54,793 bases of DNA. Source: an uncultured Planctomycetota bacterium. Its GTDB lineage: Bacteria > Planctomycetota > Phycisphaerae > Phycisphaerales > UBA5793. The notes under the pieces were generated by a model. The model was not told where the DNA came from, did no database searches, and worked only from the letters and a program-made list of their open reading frames with translations. The position numbers and the translations under genes were made by a program. The DNA lies in the NCBI GenBank assembly GCA_900696685.1, contig CAADHA010000048.1, positions 1-54,793 of the forward strand. The letters run 5' to 3'. Positions 1-8,583 of this stretch are shown here, one piece after another; the stretch's first letter is position 1; every line of letters starts with the position of its first letter.

Positions 1-84
1 CTCTGCCTTCGCAAAATGGCCGGACCCGAAATCCCCCATCCCATGCATAGTACCTCCGAGGGGGCTTGTGGTGAGTGTCTCCAT
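1..84 (-). CDS. Unknown protein, 5' end only, running off the window
   Basis: On the minus strand an ATG at 84-82 opens 28 uninterrupted codons to the first base of the window. The product begins METLTTSPLGGTMHGMGDFG. A GGGAGG ribosome binding site lies six bases upstream of the ATG, which is the main reason to believe it. It is co-directional with the oxidoreductase gene that ends at 179. Too little is present to name a function, and I recognise no motif. A later in-frame ATG is possible but has no comparable ribosome binding site. Confidence 0.5.
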   Translation of the reverse strand, partial: METLTTSPLGGTMHGMGDFGSGHFAKAE

Positions 85-178
85 GATGATCCTCCCACGA
101 AACCGGATGCCGTCATCATCGTATGGCCCCCACTCGGGAGGAGCGGCGATGCACCATGTGCCAGCGACGTACCAACCC

Positions 179-1498
179 TCAGATCAACTTCGTCCTTCCC
201 GGCACGGCCACCGGCAGCGGCTCGCGATCGGTCCAGGCCCACGTGCCGGGCGTGTAAACCTCCTGCGAGTTGAGCGCCTGATCCCATGTCACGACCTGTC
301 CCGTGTACGCCGCCATGCGGCCCATGATGGACATGAGCGTCGAGTGCGCCATCCACGTGCCGTCGTTGTGCTTCTTTCCGTTGCGGATCGAATCGAAAAG
401 CACTTCATGTTCGGTCTGGTACATGTTTCGGCGCTTGCCGTCTTCGGGGTAGTGCCAGGGATTGTCGCCGCCGATGTGGTGGTCGGCCGGGTTGCGGCCC
501 CACGAGTTCATGAAGCAGTAGCCCTTCTCGCCCATGATGTAGTCGGTGTTGTCGTAGGGGGTGTTCTCGATCTGCCGACAGACGTGAAAGGCCCGCGCGC
601 CGCTCGCGTACTTGTACGCCACGTTGAAGTTGTCGAAGACGTTGCCCATGGTGCGCACGACGCGGCTGCCGGTGGCGATGCACTCGGTGGGCAGTTCGCC
701 GTTCATCGCCCAGGCGATCTTGTCGATCGAGTGGCACGCCTGCTCGACGATGTGGTCGCCCGAGAGTTCCTTGAAGTAGTGCCAGCACCGCAACTGGTAT
801 TCCATGTCGGACCAGTTCGCTTCGCGCTTCGGATAGCCCACCCAGCCGGAAGTGTTGTAGAGGGTGTGCATCGAGCGGATGGCGCCGAGGCGGCCGTCGT
901 GGATCTCGCGCATCAGCGCCTGCTCCGGGTCGCTGTAGCGCCAGCAGAAGCCCGAGACGAGCGAAAGGCCCTTGGCCCGGGCGATCGCGGCGGATTCGAG
1001 AATCGAGCGCACGCCCGGCCCGTCGACGGCCATCGACTTCTCGCAGAAGACGTGCTTGCCCGCCTCCACGCACGCCCGCAGGTGCTCGGGGCGGAAGACG
1101 ATCGGCGTGGCGAGCAGCACGACGTCCACACCGCTGTCGATGAGCCGCTGATACGAGTCGAAGCCGACGAACTGGTGATCAGCGTCGACGAGGATGCGGT
1201 CGCTGTGCTTGTCGCGCAGGTTCTTGAGGCACGAGTCGATTCGGTCGCTGAAGGCGTCGGCCAGCGCGGTGATGATGACTCCGGCGTCAGCGTTCAGGGC
1301 GTTGTCCGCCGCGCCGGTGCCGCGCCCGCCGCAGCCGACCAGGCCGACCCGCAGGCGATCCGACCCGGCGACGAAGGCCGAGGCCGACATGGGCCACGCG
1401 CCCAGCGCGAAGGGCGAGGCGATGGCCGCCCCGGCCGAAGCGCGGACGAACTCGCGGCGCGTGATTTCGGGCTTTCGAGGCGCGGGCTTGAGCGACAT
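179..1498 (-). CDS. Tat-exported Gfo/Idh/MocA family oxidoreductase
   Basis: A 439-residue predicted NAD(P)-dependent sugar or inositol dehydrogenase. The N-terminus carries a twin-arginine signal (TRREFVRASAGAAIASP), so it should be folded in the cytoplasm and exported. The Rossmann nucleotide-binding segment follows (VGLVGCGGRG), then a GKHVFCEKS segment that carries the conserved lysine of the EKP motif, here with serine in place of proline. The C-terminal half is the alpha/beta substrate domain. Twin-arginine-exported members of this family are very common in planctomycetes, where the substrate is rarely known. The start is fixed by a strong AAGGAGGAG at 1512-1504. The exact substrate cannot be read from the sequence. 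Confidence 0.9.
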   Translation of the reverse strand: MSLKPAPRKPEITRREFVRASAGAAIASPFALGAWPMSASAFVAGSDRLRVGLVGCGGRGTGAADNALNADAGVIITALADAFSDRIDSCLKNLRDKHSDRILVDADHQFVGFDSYQRLIDSGVDVVLLATPIVFRPEHLRACVEAGKHVFCEKSMAVDGPGVRSILESAAIARAKGLSLVSGFCWRYSDPEQALMREIHDGRLGAIRSMHTLYNTSGWVGYPKREANWSDMEYQLRCWHYFKELSGDHIVEQACHSIDKIAWAMNGELPTECIATGSRVVRTMGNVFDNFNVAYKYASGARAFHVCRQIENTPYDNTDYIMGEKGYCFMNSWGRNPADHHIGGDNPWHYPEDGKRRNMYQTEHEVLFDSIRNGKKHNDGTWMAHSTLMSIMGRMAAYTGQVVTWDQALNSQEVYTPGTWAWTDREPLPVAVPGRTKLI

Positions 1499-1563
1499 GG
1501 CAACTCCTCCTTCATCGAATCTGGTCGCGTCGCCGCTCGCTGGCGGACGAATCGCATGGGATC

Positions 1564-1592
1564 AAGGTACACATGTGGAAGGCGAATGGCAA
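1564..1592 (-). promoter_or_regulatory. Candidate sigma70-type promoter of the Gfo/Idh/MocA gene
   Basis: Minus-strand TTGCCA (1592-1587, five of six matches to the -35 consensus) and TACCTT (1569-1564, three of six matches to the -10) are separated by 17 bases, about 65 bases upstream of the oxidoreductase start. The -10 is poor, so this is a weak prediction. Confidence 0.28.
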
Positions 1593-1786
1593 CAGTAATT
1601 CTGCTCCGACCTTGGCAGACTGCCCCTGCACCACGAACGGCGAATCGCACAACCTGGCGGGACTCAAGAGGGGGCCCTGATACGAAGACTCCACCGCCGC
1701 CCGCAGGTTCGGTCCATTTCGTCCGAAGCCGTAGTGGATTTGCAGGATTGCCCCCTCTGCGTGCCGGCGGTACTCCACCGCGTGCC

Positions 1787-2689
1787 TCAGGCCACTTCCG
1801 CCGCGAGGACGCGCGGGAGAGACTCGTGGTCCTTGAGGATGCGCACAGCGGCAAGAGCCTGATTCCGGGCCGCGAGCGCCTCGACCGCCGCCGCTTGTGA
1901 CGCCGCGATCTCGAGGAGTATGCGGCCGCCCGGGCGGACGTGCGTATGCGCCCCTGCGATGAGCGGGCGGAGGAGGTTCAGGCCATCCGGCCCGGCCCGC
2001 AGCGCCGTTGTCGGCTCGTAATCGCGTACATTGCGTGCCACTTGCGCCCACTCGGCATCTGAGATGTACGGCGGGTTCGACGTCAGCAAGTCTGCCCGAA
2101 CGGGAGGCCCACGATGTGCCAGCGGCTCGAAGAGCGAGCCGGTTGCGAAGTCGATGCGATCGGCCACGCCGTGCCGGGCCGCGTTGCGCTGTGCCACTTC
2201 GAGCGCGACGGCGGAAATGTCCGTAGCGATCACGCTCGCCTCGGGCAGGGCCGCGGCAAGCGAGATCGCCAGGATGCCGCTGCCCGTGCCGATGTCGATG
2301 ATCGTGAGCGGATCGTTGAGGCGGGACTGCGATCGAAAGTGCTGAAGGGCCTCCTCAATGATCGTCTCGCTGCTCGGGCGGGGGATGAGCGTGTCGGGCG
2401 TGACCATGAAGGGCCGTCCGAAGAACCACGCCTCACCGAGCAGATACTGGATCGGTTCGTGCCGCCCCGCCCGCTCGACGAGGGACCGCAGTCGCGCGAG
2501 TTCATCAGCCGCGGCCGGGCGATCGGGGTCCGTGTAGAGTCGCAAGCGCTCACACCCGAGAACGCAGGCGAGGAGGAGTTCGGCGGAGAGGCGTGGCGAG
2601 TCAAGGTCGCGGCGAGTGAAATAGTCTGCGGTCCACGCCAGGAGGCGACGGGTGGTCCATGCATCGGTGGAAGTGTCACGTGTGTTCAA
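1787..2689 (-). CDS. prmC: Peptide chain release factor N5-glutamine methyltransferase
   Basis: A 300-residue class I SAM-dependent methyltransferase that methylates the GGQ glutamine of release factors RF1 and RF2. Visible landmarks are the helical N-terminal domain (about 1-90), the linker LIPRPSSETI (101-110, usually PRPETE), the SAM motif DIGTGSG (132-138) and the diagnostic catalytic NPPY (205-208). The length is slightly above the usual 280. In many bacteria prmC follows prfA, but no prfA is present here; upstream lies a divergent unknown gene. NPPY alone also occurs in other N-methyltransferases, but the N-terminal domain and linker fit PrmC. Confidence 0.93.
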   Translation of the reverse strand: MNTRDTSTDAWTTRRLLAWTADYFTRRDLDSPRLSAELLLACVLGCERLRLYTDPDRPAAADELARLRSLVERAGRHEPIQYLLGEAWFFGRPFMVTPDTLIPRPSSETIIEEALQHFRSQSRLNDPLTIIDIGTGSGILAISLAAALPEASVIATDISAVALEVAQRNAARHGVADRIDFATGSLFEPLAHRGPPVRADLLTSNPPYISDAEWAQVARNVRDYEPTTALRAGPDGLNLLRPLIAGAHTHVRPGGRILLEIAASQAAAVEALAARNQALAAVRILKDHESLPRVLAAEVA

Positions 2690-2857
2690 CTCGCGGCCAT
2701 TCTAGACGCGAAGGCCGAAGTGACGGCTTCCGGCGCTGCCGTGCGGCCGGCCGAGGCACAAGCCGTATCGACACCGGGGATTTCTCCTCACTTTCTGTCC
2801 CCCCGGGCCGGGACCCGTGGTAGTTCCCGTCTGGCGGGAATATGGTTCAGGTCCCGA

Positions 2858-3343
2858 ATGGTCGGCGATGTGGAAGGTTGCAGCGTGTCCGCAGGTCAGA
2901 TTCTCGAAAGTGTGCGATCCGGTGCATCTGCGTCAGGCGTCTTTGCGGCCGTGCGCCTCGCGGACGGCAGCGTCGAGTGCCGCGCCCAAGGCTGCGCCAG
3001 CGAGGTCTTCTATCGCGTCGAGGCGGAGGACGGCACCTGGTGGGTCAGCTTCGTCACCCCCGACCGGTGGTTGAGCGAGTCGATCGAGGCGGACCTGCAG
3101 CACACGGGTGATGACCTCGAGGAACTTCTCGAAGAGGAACTCGCCGAGCAGGGCCTGGAAGTCCGATTGCCCTATCAGCACTACCGAAGTGAAGATCGCT
3201 TTTTCACCTTCCGATCTCCGGTTCCGGTGCGGGCCGGGGCGGACGACGCAGCCGTCGCGGATGCGGCCGTGCGGTGTCTGCTGGCCTATGAAGCGTGCTT
3301 TCGCGCGCTCGGCGATGTGGCGGGGTCGAGCGATGAGGATTGA
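2858..3343 (+). CDS. Unknown acidic 161-residue protein
   Basis: The product begins MVGDVEGCSVSAGQILESV. It is acidic, with an acidic run (TGDDLEELLEEELAEQ) in the middle and an aromatic stretch LPYQHYRSEDRFFTF. No signal peptide or membrane segment is seen, so it is probably cytoplasmic. The reading frame stays open far upstream, but the ATG at 2858 is the first sensible start outside the divergent prmC gene. It sits 18 bases after a short perfect hairpin (2824-2829 with 2835-2840), which might affect translation. It ends about 70 bases before the glycosyltransferase and may be co-transcribed with it. No family is recognised. Confidence 0.65.
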   Translation: MVGDVEGCSVSAGQILESVRSGASASGVFAAVRLADGSVECRAQGCASEVFYRVEAEDGTWWVSFVTPDRWLSESIEADLQHTGDDLEELLEEELAEQGLEVRLPYQHYRSEDRFFTFRSPVPVRAGADDAAVADAAVRCLLAYEACFRALGDVAGSSDED

Positions 3344-3412
3344 TCGTTCAAGTGATGAGTCCGGTCTGTCATTGACCGGCGAGGTCGCCGAGTCGGCAGG
3401 GGTGGTGGGGCC

Positions 3413-4897
3413 ATGCGGATCCTGATGCTGGGCTGGGAGTTCCCGCCGTTCATCGCGGGCGGCCTGGGCACGGCATGCTACGGGCTGACCAAGGCCCTCG
3501 ATGCGCTCGGGCACCACATCACCTTCATTCTTCCCAAGGCCGTCGATCGCTCGCACGCTTCGCACGTGCGCTTGCTCAGCCCGGAGGCCGTGACGGCGCG
3601 CGACGTGGCCCGCGCCGGGCCGATGATCCGGCGCGTGCGCGCTGCAGGCGAGGCGGCTCTGTCGCCGGGGCAGCGGGGGGGCGAATGGGCGGCTGCAGAG
3701 GAGTTTGAGTCGGAGGAGTTCAGCCACGTCACCTTCCGGGCCGTGCCTTCGGGGATCGGTTCACCCTACGGCAAGGGCGCCGGCCTGACGTCCGAGCAGA
3801 TCGCCGCGCTGATCCGGTCAGGAGGCGCTGCGGCGGCGGCGACCGCGGGTGCCGCCGCAGGGGGGGGGAAGGCGGGAGAGGCCGGCGCCGTCTCGGCCGC
3901 GCTCGCGGTCACGGCCGGGTTTCTCGGCCTCAACCGGCCCGCGGCCGGGGGAGACTACGGTGGCGACCTCATCGGGGACGTCCGCCGTTACGCCGAGTTG
4001 TGCCTCATGCTGACCCGCGGCGAGCGCTATGACGTCATCCATGCGCACGACTGGCTGACCTATCCCGCCGGCATGGCGATCGCCCGCCTCACGGGCATTC
4101 CCCTCGTCGTGCACGTCCACTCGACGGAGTACGATCGCTCGGGGGAGAACATCAACCGTCAACTCTACGACATCGAGCGGCGCGGCATGCACAGCGCGCT
4201 GCGCGTGATCACCGTGAGTTTCTGGACGCGCAACATCGTCATGCACCGCTACAACGTCAGCCCCGAGAAGATCCGGGTGGTGTGGAACGGCATCGAGCGG
4301 AGCGCGAGCGCAGCGGCGTCAGCGCCGATGCAGATCCGCGCCCGCGACAAGATCGTCCTGTTTCTCGGGCGGATCACGATGCAGAAGGGGCCGGAATACT
4401 TCATCGCCGCCGCGAGGCGCGTGCTCGAGAAGGTCGAGGACGTGAAGTTCGTCGTGGCCGGCTCGGGCGACATGGCCACGCGCATGATCGAACTGGCGGC
4501 GCAGATGGGCATCGGACACAAGGTGCTCTTCACGGGCTTTCTGCGCGGCAATGACGTGGCCCGCGCCTACAAGATGGCCGACTGCTATGTGATGCCCAGC
4601 GTCTCAGAGCCGTTCGGCATTGCGCCTCTTGAAGCGATGAGCCACGATGTGCCCGTCATCATCTCCAAGCAGTCCGGCGTCTCCGAGGCCCTCACGCACG
4701 TCCTCAAGGTGGACTTCTGGGACGTGGACGAGATGGCCAACAAGATCATCGCCGTCCTCCGCCACCCGCCCCTGCGCCACGCGCTCAAGCGCAACGGGGC
4801 GATGGAACTTCGCCACCTCACGTGGGAGGGCGCCGCGCGCAAGTGTGTCGAGGTCTACGAGGAAGCGATCGGCGCCATGTCGCGCGCGGCCGTGTGA
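3413..4897 (+). CDS. Glycosyltransferase family 4 (glycogen-synthase-like)
   Basis: A 494-residue GT-B fold glycosyltransferase. The N-terminus (MRILMLGWEFPPFIAGGLG) is the glycogen/starch-synthase-type nucleotide-sugar loop. The middle has VIHAHDW and VVHVHSTEYDRSG, and the C-terminal domain has the donor-binding SVSEPFGIAPLEAM with the E-x7-E pair. An alanine/glycine-rich insert (about residues 138-175) sits within the N-terminal domain and is probably a surface loop. Family members transfer sugars from NDP- or ADP-sugars to glycans; the acceptor here is unknown. It is separated from the exopolysaccharide operon by two genes on different strands, so a role there is only possible. Confidence 0.88.
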   Translation: MRILMLGWEFPPFIAGGLGTACYGLTKALDALGHHITFILPKAVDRSHASHVRLLSPEAVTARDVARAGPMIRRVRAAGEAALSPGQRGGEWAAAEEFESEEFSHVTFRAVPSGIGSPYGKGAGLTSEQIAALIRSGGAAAAATAGAAAGGGKAGEAGAVSAALAVTAGFLGLNRPAAGGDYGGDLIGDVRRYAELCLMLTRGERYDVIHAHDWLTYPAGMAIARLTGIPLVVHVHSTEYDRSGENINRQLYDIERRGMHSALRVITVSFWTRNIVMHRYNVSPEKIRVVWNGIERSASAAASAPMQIRARDKIVLFLGRITMQKGPEYFIAAARRVLEKVEDVKFVVAGSGDMATRMIELAAQMGIGHKVLFTGFLRGNDVARAYKMADCYVMPSVSEPFGIAPLEAMSHDVPVIISKQSGVSEALTHVLKVDFWDVDEMANKIIAVLRHPPLRHALKRNGAMELRHLTWEGAARKCVEVYEEAIGAMSRAAV

Positions 4898-4922
4898 GGT
4901 CAACGGTCCGGTTGCGGCGAGG

Positions 4923-5303
4923 CTATGTTCCCTTGCGCCGCCGCCGTGCACCGGATGACGCCGTGCGCGAGTTACTGCGCGCCCTGTGCTTCCGCGCGCC
5001 GATCAGGGCCAGGAATCGCGTGACATCCGCGCGGCCGTAGAGCGGCTGGCGCCACTGCCGGCCCTTGGCGAATGGTCGGCCGGGAGAGAAACCGGCCTCC
5101 TTCAGACAGCGCCGGATCGTGCGCAGTTCACCCGCAGACTCCGCGACGAGGCGCACTTCATCGCCCTTCTTGTAGTACCTTCCCTCCGCGGCGGCCCGCT
5201 TGGCATTCTGCAGCCGCACGTAGCCGTTGCGGTTGAAGTATTCTCTCAACTGTTTCACCGCCCCGCGGGAGGTTCGGGCCTTGCTTGGACGTGCGGCTGA
5301 CAT
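4923..5303 (-). CDS. Unknown basic 126-residue protein
   Basis: A very basic protein that starts MSAARPSKARTSRGAVKQL and ends in an arginine-rich tail (SSGARRRRKGT), as expected of a nucleic-acid-binding or nucleoid protein; this is inference from charge only. The centre (YYKKGDEVRLVAESAGELR) looks like a small folded domain. There is no Shine-Dalgarno sequence, but a minus-strand TAGAAT box at 5315-5310 ends six bases before the ATG, which suggests a leaderless transcript. It is convergent with the glycosyltransferase gene and divergent from the M20 peptidase gene. No family is recognised. Confidence 0.68.
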   Translation of the reverse strand: MSAARPSKARTSRGAVKQLREYFNRNGYVRLQNAKRAAAEGRYYKKGDEVRLVAESAGELRTIRRCLKEAGFSPGRPFAKGRQWRQPLYGRADVTRFLALIGARKHRARSNSRTASSGARRRRKGT

Positions 5304-5378
5304 GCCCGCATTCTACCAGCCCGCCGCGATCGAGGCGAAGCGGGCCTATGGTAAGCCGATTCCAGCGAGGAGGAGAAG

Positions 5379-6797
5379 GTGACTTCCGCAACAGTTCTCG
5401 AACACGTCGAGAGGAACTTCGATCGATCGGTCAGCCGCCTTGTCAACTGGCTGCGAATCCCAAGCGTCAGTACCGACCCGGCGTACAGGAGCCAGTGCCG
5501 CCAGGCGGCACAGTGGCTCGCCGATGACCTGACCGCGATCGGGTTCCGGGCGCAGCTGCGAGAGACGAAAGGGCACCCGGTCGTCTTTGCCCATCACCCC
5601 GGGCCGGCGGGCGGCAAAGGCCCGCACCTGCTTTTCTACGGTCACTACGACGTGCAGCCTCCCGACCCGCTCGACCTTTGGAGTTCGCCTCCCTTCGAGC
5701 CGTCGATTGTCGACGGTCCACACGGCAAGCGAGTCGTGGCCCGCGGCGCCGTCGATGACAAGGGGCAGGTGATGACATTCGTCGAAGCCTGCCGTGCATG
5801 GCACGAGGTCGGCGGTGGTGTGCCCTGTGCCATCACGTGCGTTATCGAGGGTGAGGAAGAGTGCGGCAGCGTCAACATGCATCAGTTCCTCAAGGACTCG
5901 AAGCATGAGATCGTCGGCAGCGCTGCGCCGACCTCGCCCTGCGACTTCGCCGTGGTGAGCGACACGGGCATGTGGGACGTCGACACGCCCGCGATCACCT
6001 ACGCCCTGCGCGGCCTCGTTTATCTTGAGGTCACGTTGTACGGCCCCAGTCGCGATCTGCATTCGGGCCTCTACGGCGGCTGCGTGCCCAATCCGATCAA
6101 CGAACTGTCGCGCCACCTCGCCGCCCTGCACGACGGTGATCGCCGCATCACCATTCCCGGCTTCTACGACGACGTTCGCCCGCTGACCGAGAGCGAACGA
6201 TCACAATGGGCAGCGCTCGACTTCGACGAGTCCGCGTTCCTCGGCGAAGCGGGGCTGTCCGAGGGCTATGGGGAGAAGGGATTCACGCTGCTTGAACGGC
6301 AGTGGGCGCGGCCGACGTGCGATGTCAACGGCATCAAGGGCGGGTATCAGGGGCAGGGCGCCAAGACCATCATCTCGTCGTCCGCCTCCGCGAAGGTCAG
6401 TTTCCGTCTCGTTCCCGACCAGGATCCGAGGAGGATTCTCGATTCGTTCCGCAAGTGGATCAACGGACAACTCGCACCGGGATGCCGCGTGGAGATCGTC
6501 GATCACGGCTCGGGCCGGCCGTGCCTCACGCCGATTGACCATCCCGCGATGTTCGCTGCGCGGGCAGCGCTGAAGGAGGCGATGGGGCGCGATCCTGTGC
6601 TCATCCGCTCAGGCGGATCCATTCCCATCGTCGAGGGATTCAAGAGCATTCTTGGCCTCGACACGCTCCTCATCGGCTTCGGCCTCAACGACGACCGTGT
6701 GCACTCGCCCAACGAGAAGTTTGAGTTGAAGTGCTTCCGGGCCGGGCAGCGCTCGCACGTCATGCTTCTTGACCGTTTCGCGCGGATGGCGAAGTGA
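5379..6797 (+). CDS. M20 family metallopeptidase (dipeptidase)
   Basis: A 472-residue zinc exopeptidase of the M20/carnosinase type. The metal-site motifs are in order: FYGHYDVQP (His and the first catalytic Asp), ARGAVDDKGQ (bridging Asp) and EGEEECGS (catalytic Glu pair). These are followed by the dimerisation-domain segment SRDLHSGLYGG. There is no signal peptide, so it should act in the cytoplasm on dipeptides or acylated amino acids. The start is a GTG at 5379, preceded by a good AGGAGGAG. It is convergent with the small membrane-protein gene that closes the exopolysaccharide operon. Confidence 0.92.
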   Translation: MTSATVLEHVERNFDRSVSRLVNWLRIPSVSTDPAYRSQCRQAAQWLADDLTAIGFRAQLRETKGHPVVFAHHPGPAGGKGPHLLFYGHYDVQPPDPLDLWSSPPFEPSIVDGPHGKRVVARGAVDDKGQVMTFVEACRAWHEVGGGVPCAITCVIEGEEECGSVNMHQFLKDSKHEIVGSAAPTSPCDFAVVSDTGMWDVDTPAITYALRGLVYLEVTLYGPSRDLHSGLYGGCVPNPINELSRHLAALHDGDRRITIPGFYDDVRPLTESERSQWAALDFDESAFLGEAGLSEGYGEKGFTLLERQWARPTCDVNGIKGGYQGQGAKTIISSSASAKVSFRLVPDQDPRRILDSFRKWINGQLAPGCRVEIVDHGSGRPCLTPIDHPAMFAARAALKEAMGRDPVLIRSGGSIPIVEGFKSILGLDTLLIGFGLNDDRVHSPNEKFELKCFRAGQRSHVMLLDRFARMAK

Positions 6798-6803
6798 GGC
6801 GCT

Positions 6804-7046
6804 TCAGGCGGCTCTCGCGGGGGCGTTGAGAATCGCCCGGTGGCGCTCCTCCGCGTAAATCCTCTGCGCCGATTGCTTCTTGAGGCGGAGGCGAAGCATG
6901 TGCGTCTCGACCTTGAGCAGGTGGATGCGTGTCGCGTCGGCCTTCCACGCGCTGAGGACGCGAAGAATCTCCAGCGCCGTCGCCGCCACGACGCCGATCA
7001 GAACGGGCACCACGAACGGAGGGAAGGGGATCGTCATCCTCCCCAT
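6804..7046 (-). CDS. Small single-pass membrane protein, unknown
   Basis: An 80-residue protein with one hydrophobic segment (FVVPVLIGVVAATALEIL, about residues 11-28), followed by a basic, coiled-coil-like tail (ETHMLRLRLKKQSAQRIYAE). It lies 72 bases downstream of the WecA-like gene on the same strand and is probably the last gene of the exopolysaccharide operon, although a short inverted repeat (7090-7096 with 7111-7117) lies between them. An alternative start three codons later is possible. Function unknown. Confidence 0.6.
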   Translation of the reverse strand: MGRMTIPFPPFVVPVLIGVVAATALEILRVLSAWKADATRIHLLKVETHMLRLRLKKQSAQRIYAEERHRAILNAPARAA

Positions 7047-7118
7047 CCATCGGGCCGCCCGGGAGGCGACTTGAGAACGAGGGCGGCGCCGATCGCGGGC
7101 AACCGCTTCGGCGATCGC

Positions 7119-8582
7119 TCAGTTCGGCTTTGAGGGCGTGAGGTCGGCGGCGGAGGCCGCGCGTGCTGCGGCTGGAGTCGCTGTCGCCGCCGTTCGAGGC
7201 GCGGAGTGGGGGGGGTGTGCGCGGACGGTGCGGAGGTGGCGTGCGGCGGTCGCGCCGGCTCCTGACGTCTGCTGTCGGCGACGCGCCGCCTTGACGCCGA
7301 TCACCACGATGAAGCCCGCCAGAATCACCACGAGCGCATACACCACCCGAGCCCGCAGCAGCACGAGCAGCAGGGCGACTCCTGAGAAGACCACGCTTAC
7401 TCCGTAGAGCATGAACACCGCGCCCACCGTTCCCAGCCGCGTCCGCTTGAGCATGTGGTGCAGGTGGTTGTCGTCGGCGGACCAGATCGGCATGCGGTGA
7501 AGGCGGCGGCGGATGATCGCCAGCGTCGTGTCGAGTATCGGCAGGCCGAACACGATCAGCCCGGCGAAGACGAGGTGCGTGTAGCCCGTCTCGCCGAGCA
7601 GCAGGATTATGACGATCACCGTGAAGCCCAGCAGGAGCGAACCGGCGTCGCCGAGGAAGATGGAGGCGGGTCTGAAGTTGTGCGGCAGGAAGCCCAGCGC
7701 CACTCCAAGGAGTGCAAAGCAGAGGATCACGCGCGTGCCCGTCAGGTCGCCGGCCATGTGCGGGAACAACGCCGCCACCACCAGCGTGATGATGAGAAGC
7801 GACGCAGCCATGATGGCGATCGACCCCGTCAGCAGGCCGTCGAGCCCGTCGAGAAGGTTCGCGGCGTTGCATCCGCCAAGCACGAACAACCCGATGATCA
7901 CCGCACCCGTCCAGTAGACGATGTTGATCTCGAAGGTCATGGCGCCGGGCAGGACGTCAACGGCCGCGAGGTTGAAGTCGCTCCAATGGAGGTTGGATCG
8001 GGCGAAGACTTCGATGGGGTGGAGCAGCCCCGCAGCCACGCGCCCGCCGATCTGCTCGTCGAGGGCGAGAACCGCGGCCGCCGCGAACTGCATGCCGATC
8101 TTCAGGTTCGGATCCCAGTGAAAGATGTCGTCGAGCAGTCCGCTGAACATGATGATCGCCATGGCGATGATGATGTTCATGGGCACGGTGGCCAGGGCGG
8201 GGTCGCGCCACGCCGCCAGGTAACTCGTGATGATCCCCGCGATCAGTCCGGCGAAAACCGCGACGCCGCCGAGGTAGGCGACCGGCTCGCGATGGGCCTT
8301 GCGGACCTGGTCGGGCATGTCCACGATTCCCGCCTGAAGCGCGAGGCGGCGCACGATCGGCGTCACCAGCAGCGTGACAAGGAACGACACCATCAACACA
8401 ATGAGGTAGTCGTTGACGACCGAGTTGATCGTGAGGATCGTGCTCTCGCGTCCGTCGCCGGCGCCCAGGCCGTTCAGCAGGCCTCCGGCGTCTCCGAGGA
8501 GGTCGGCCGCGCCGGAACCGGTCGGCGCGCCGTCGAGTGTGCCCCCCCCCTCATGAACGACCTGTTCCAGCGCCCCGCCCAT
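7119..8582 (-). CDS. WecA/MraY-like polyprenyl-phosphate sugar-1-phosphate transferase
   Basis: A 487-residue integral membrane enzyme of the family that moves a HexNAc-1-phosphate from UDP-sugar to undecaprenyl phosphate, the first step of many exopolysaccharide pathways. About ten membrane segments are visible. Family motifs are LLDDIFHWD (catalytic acidic pair), a GCNAANLLDGLDGL loop, FLGDAGSLLLGF, and DNHLHHMLKR, the HHxxxR signature of the WecA branch. The long C-terminal tail is rich in alanine and threonine and probably disordered. I chose the ATG at 8582, two bases after the epimerase stop, because the longer frame reads into that gene and adds 40 basic residues of no clear meaning. 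GGGAGG lies upstream. Confidence 0.9.
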   Translation of the reverse strand: MGGALEQVVHEGGGTLDGAPTGSGAADLLGDAGGLLNGLGAGDGRESTILTINSVVNDYLIVLMVSFLVTLLVTPIVRRLALQAGIVDMPDQVRKAHREPVAYLGGVAVFAGLIAGIITSYLAAWRDPALATVPMNIIIAMAIIMFSGLLDDIFHWDPNLKIGMQFAAAAVLALDEQIGGRVAAGLLHPIEVFARSNLHWSDFNLAAVDVLPGAMTFEINIVYWTGAVIIGLFVLGGCNAANLLDGLDGLLTGSIAIMAASLLIITLVVAALFPHMAGDLTGTRVILCFALLGVALGFLPHNFRPASIFLGDAGSLLLGFTVIVIILLLGETGYTHLVFAGLIVFGLPILDTTLAIIRRRLHRMPIWSADDNHLHHMLKRTRLGTVGAVFMLYGVSVVFSGVALLLVLLRARVVYALVVILAGFIVVIGVKAARRRQQTSGAGATAARHLRTVRAHPPHSAPRTAATATPAAARAASAADLTPSKPN

Positions 8583-8583
8583 G

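Noticed and set aside
68-1900. 610-residue plus-strand open frame over the oxidoreductase and prmC genes
   Set aside because: It spans parts of two well-supported genes on the other strand, has no ribosome binding site and is rich in Val/His/Arg shadows of them.
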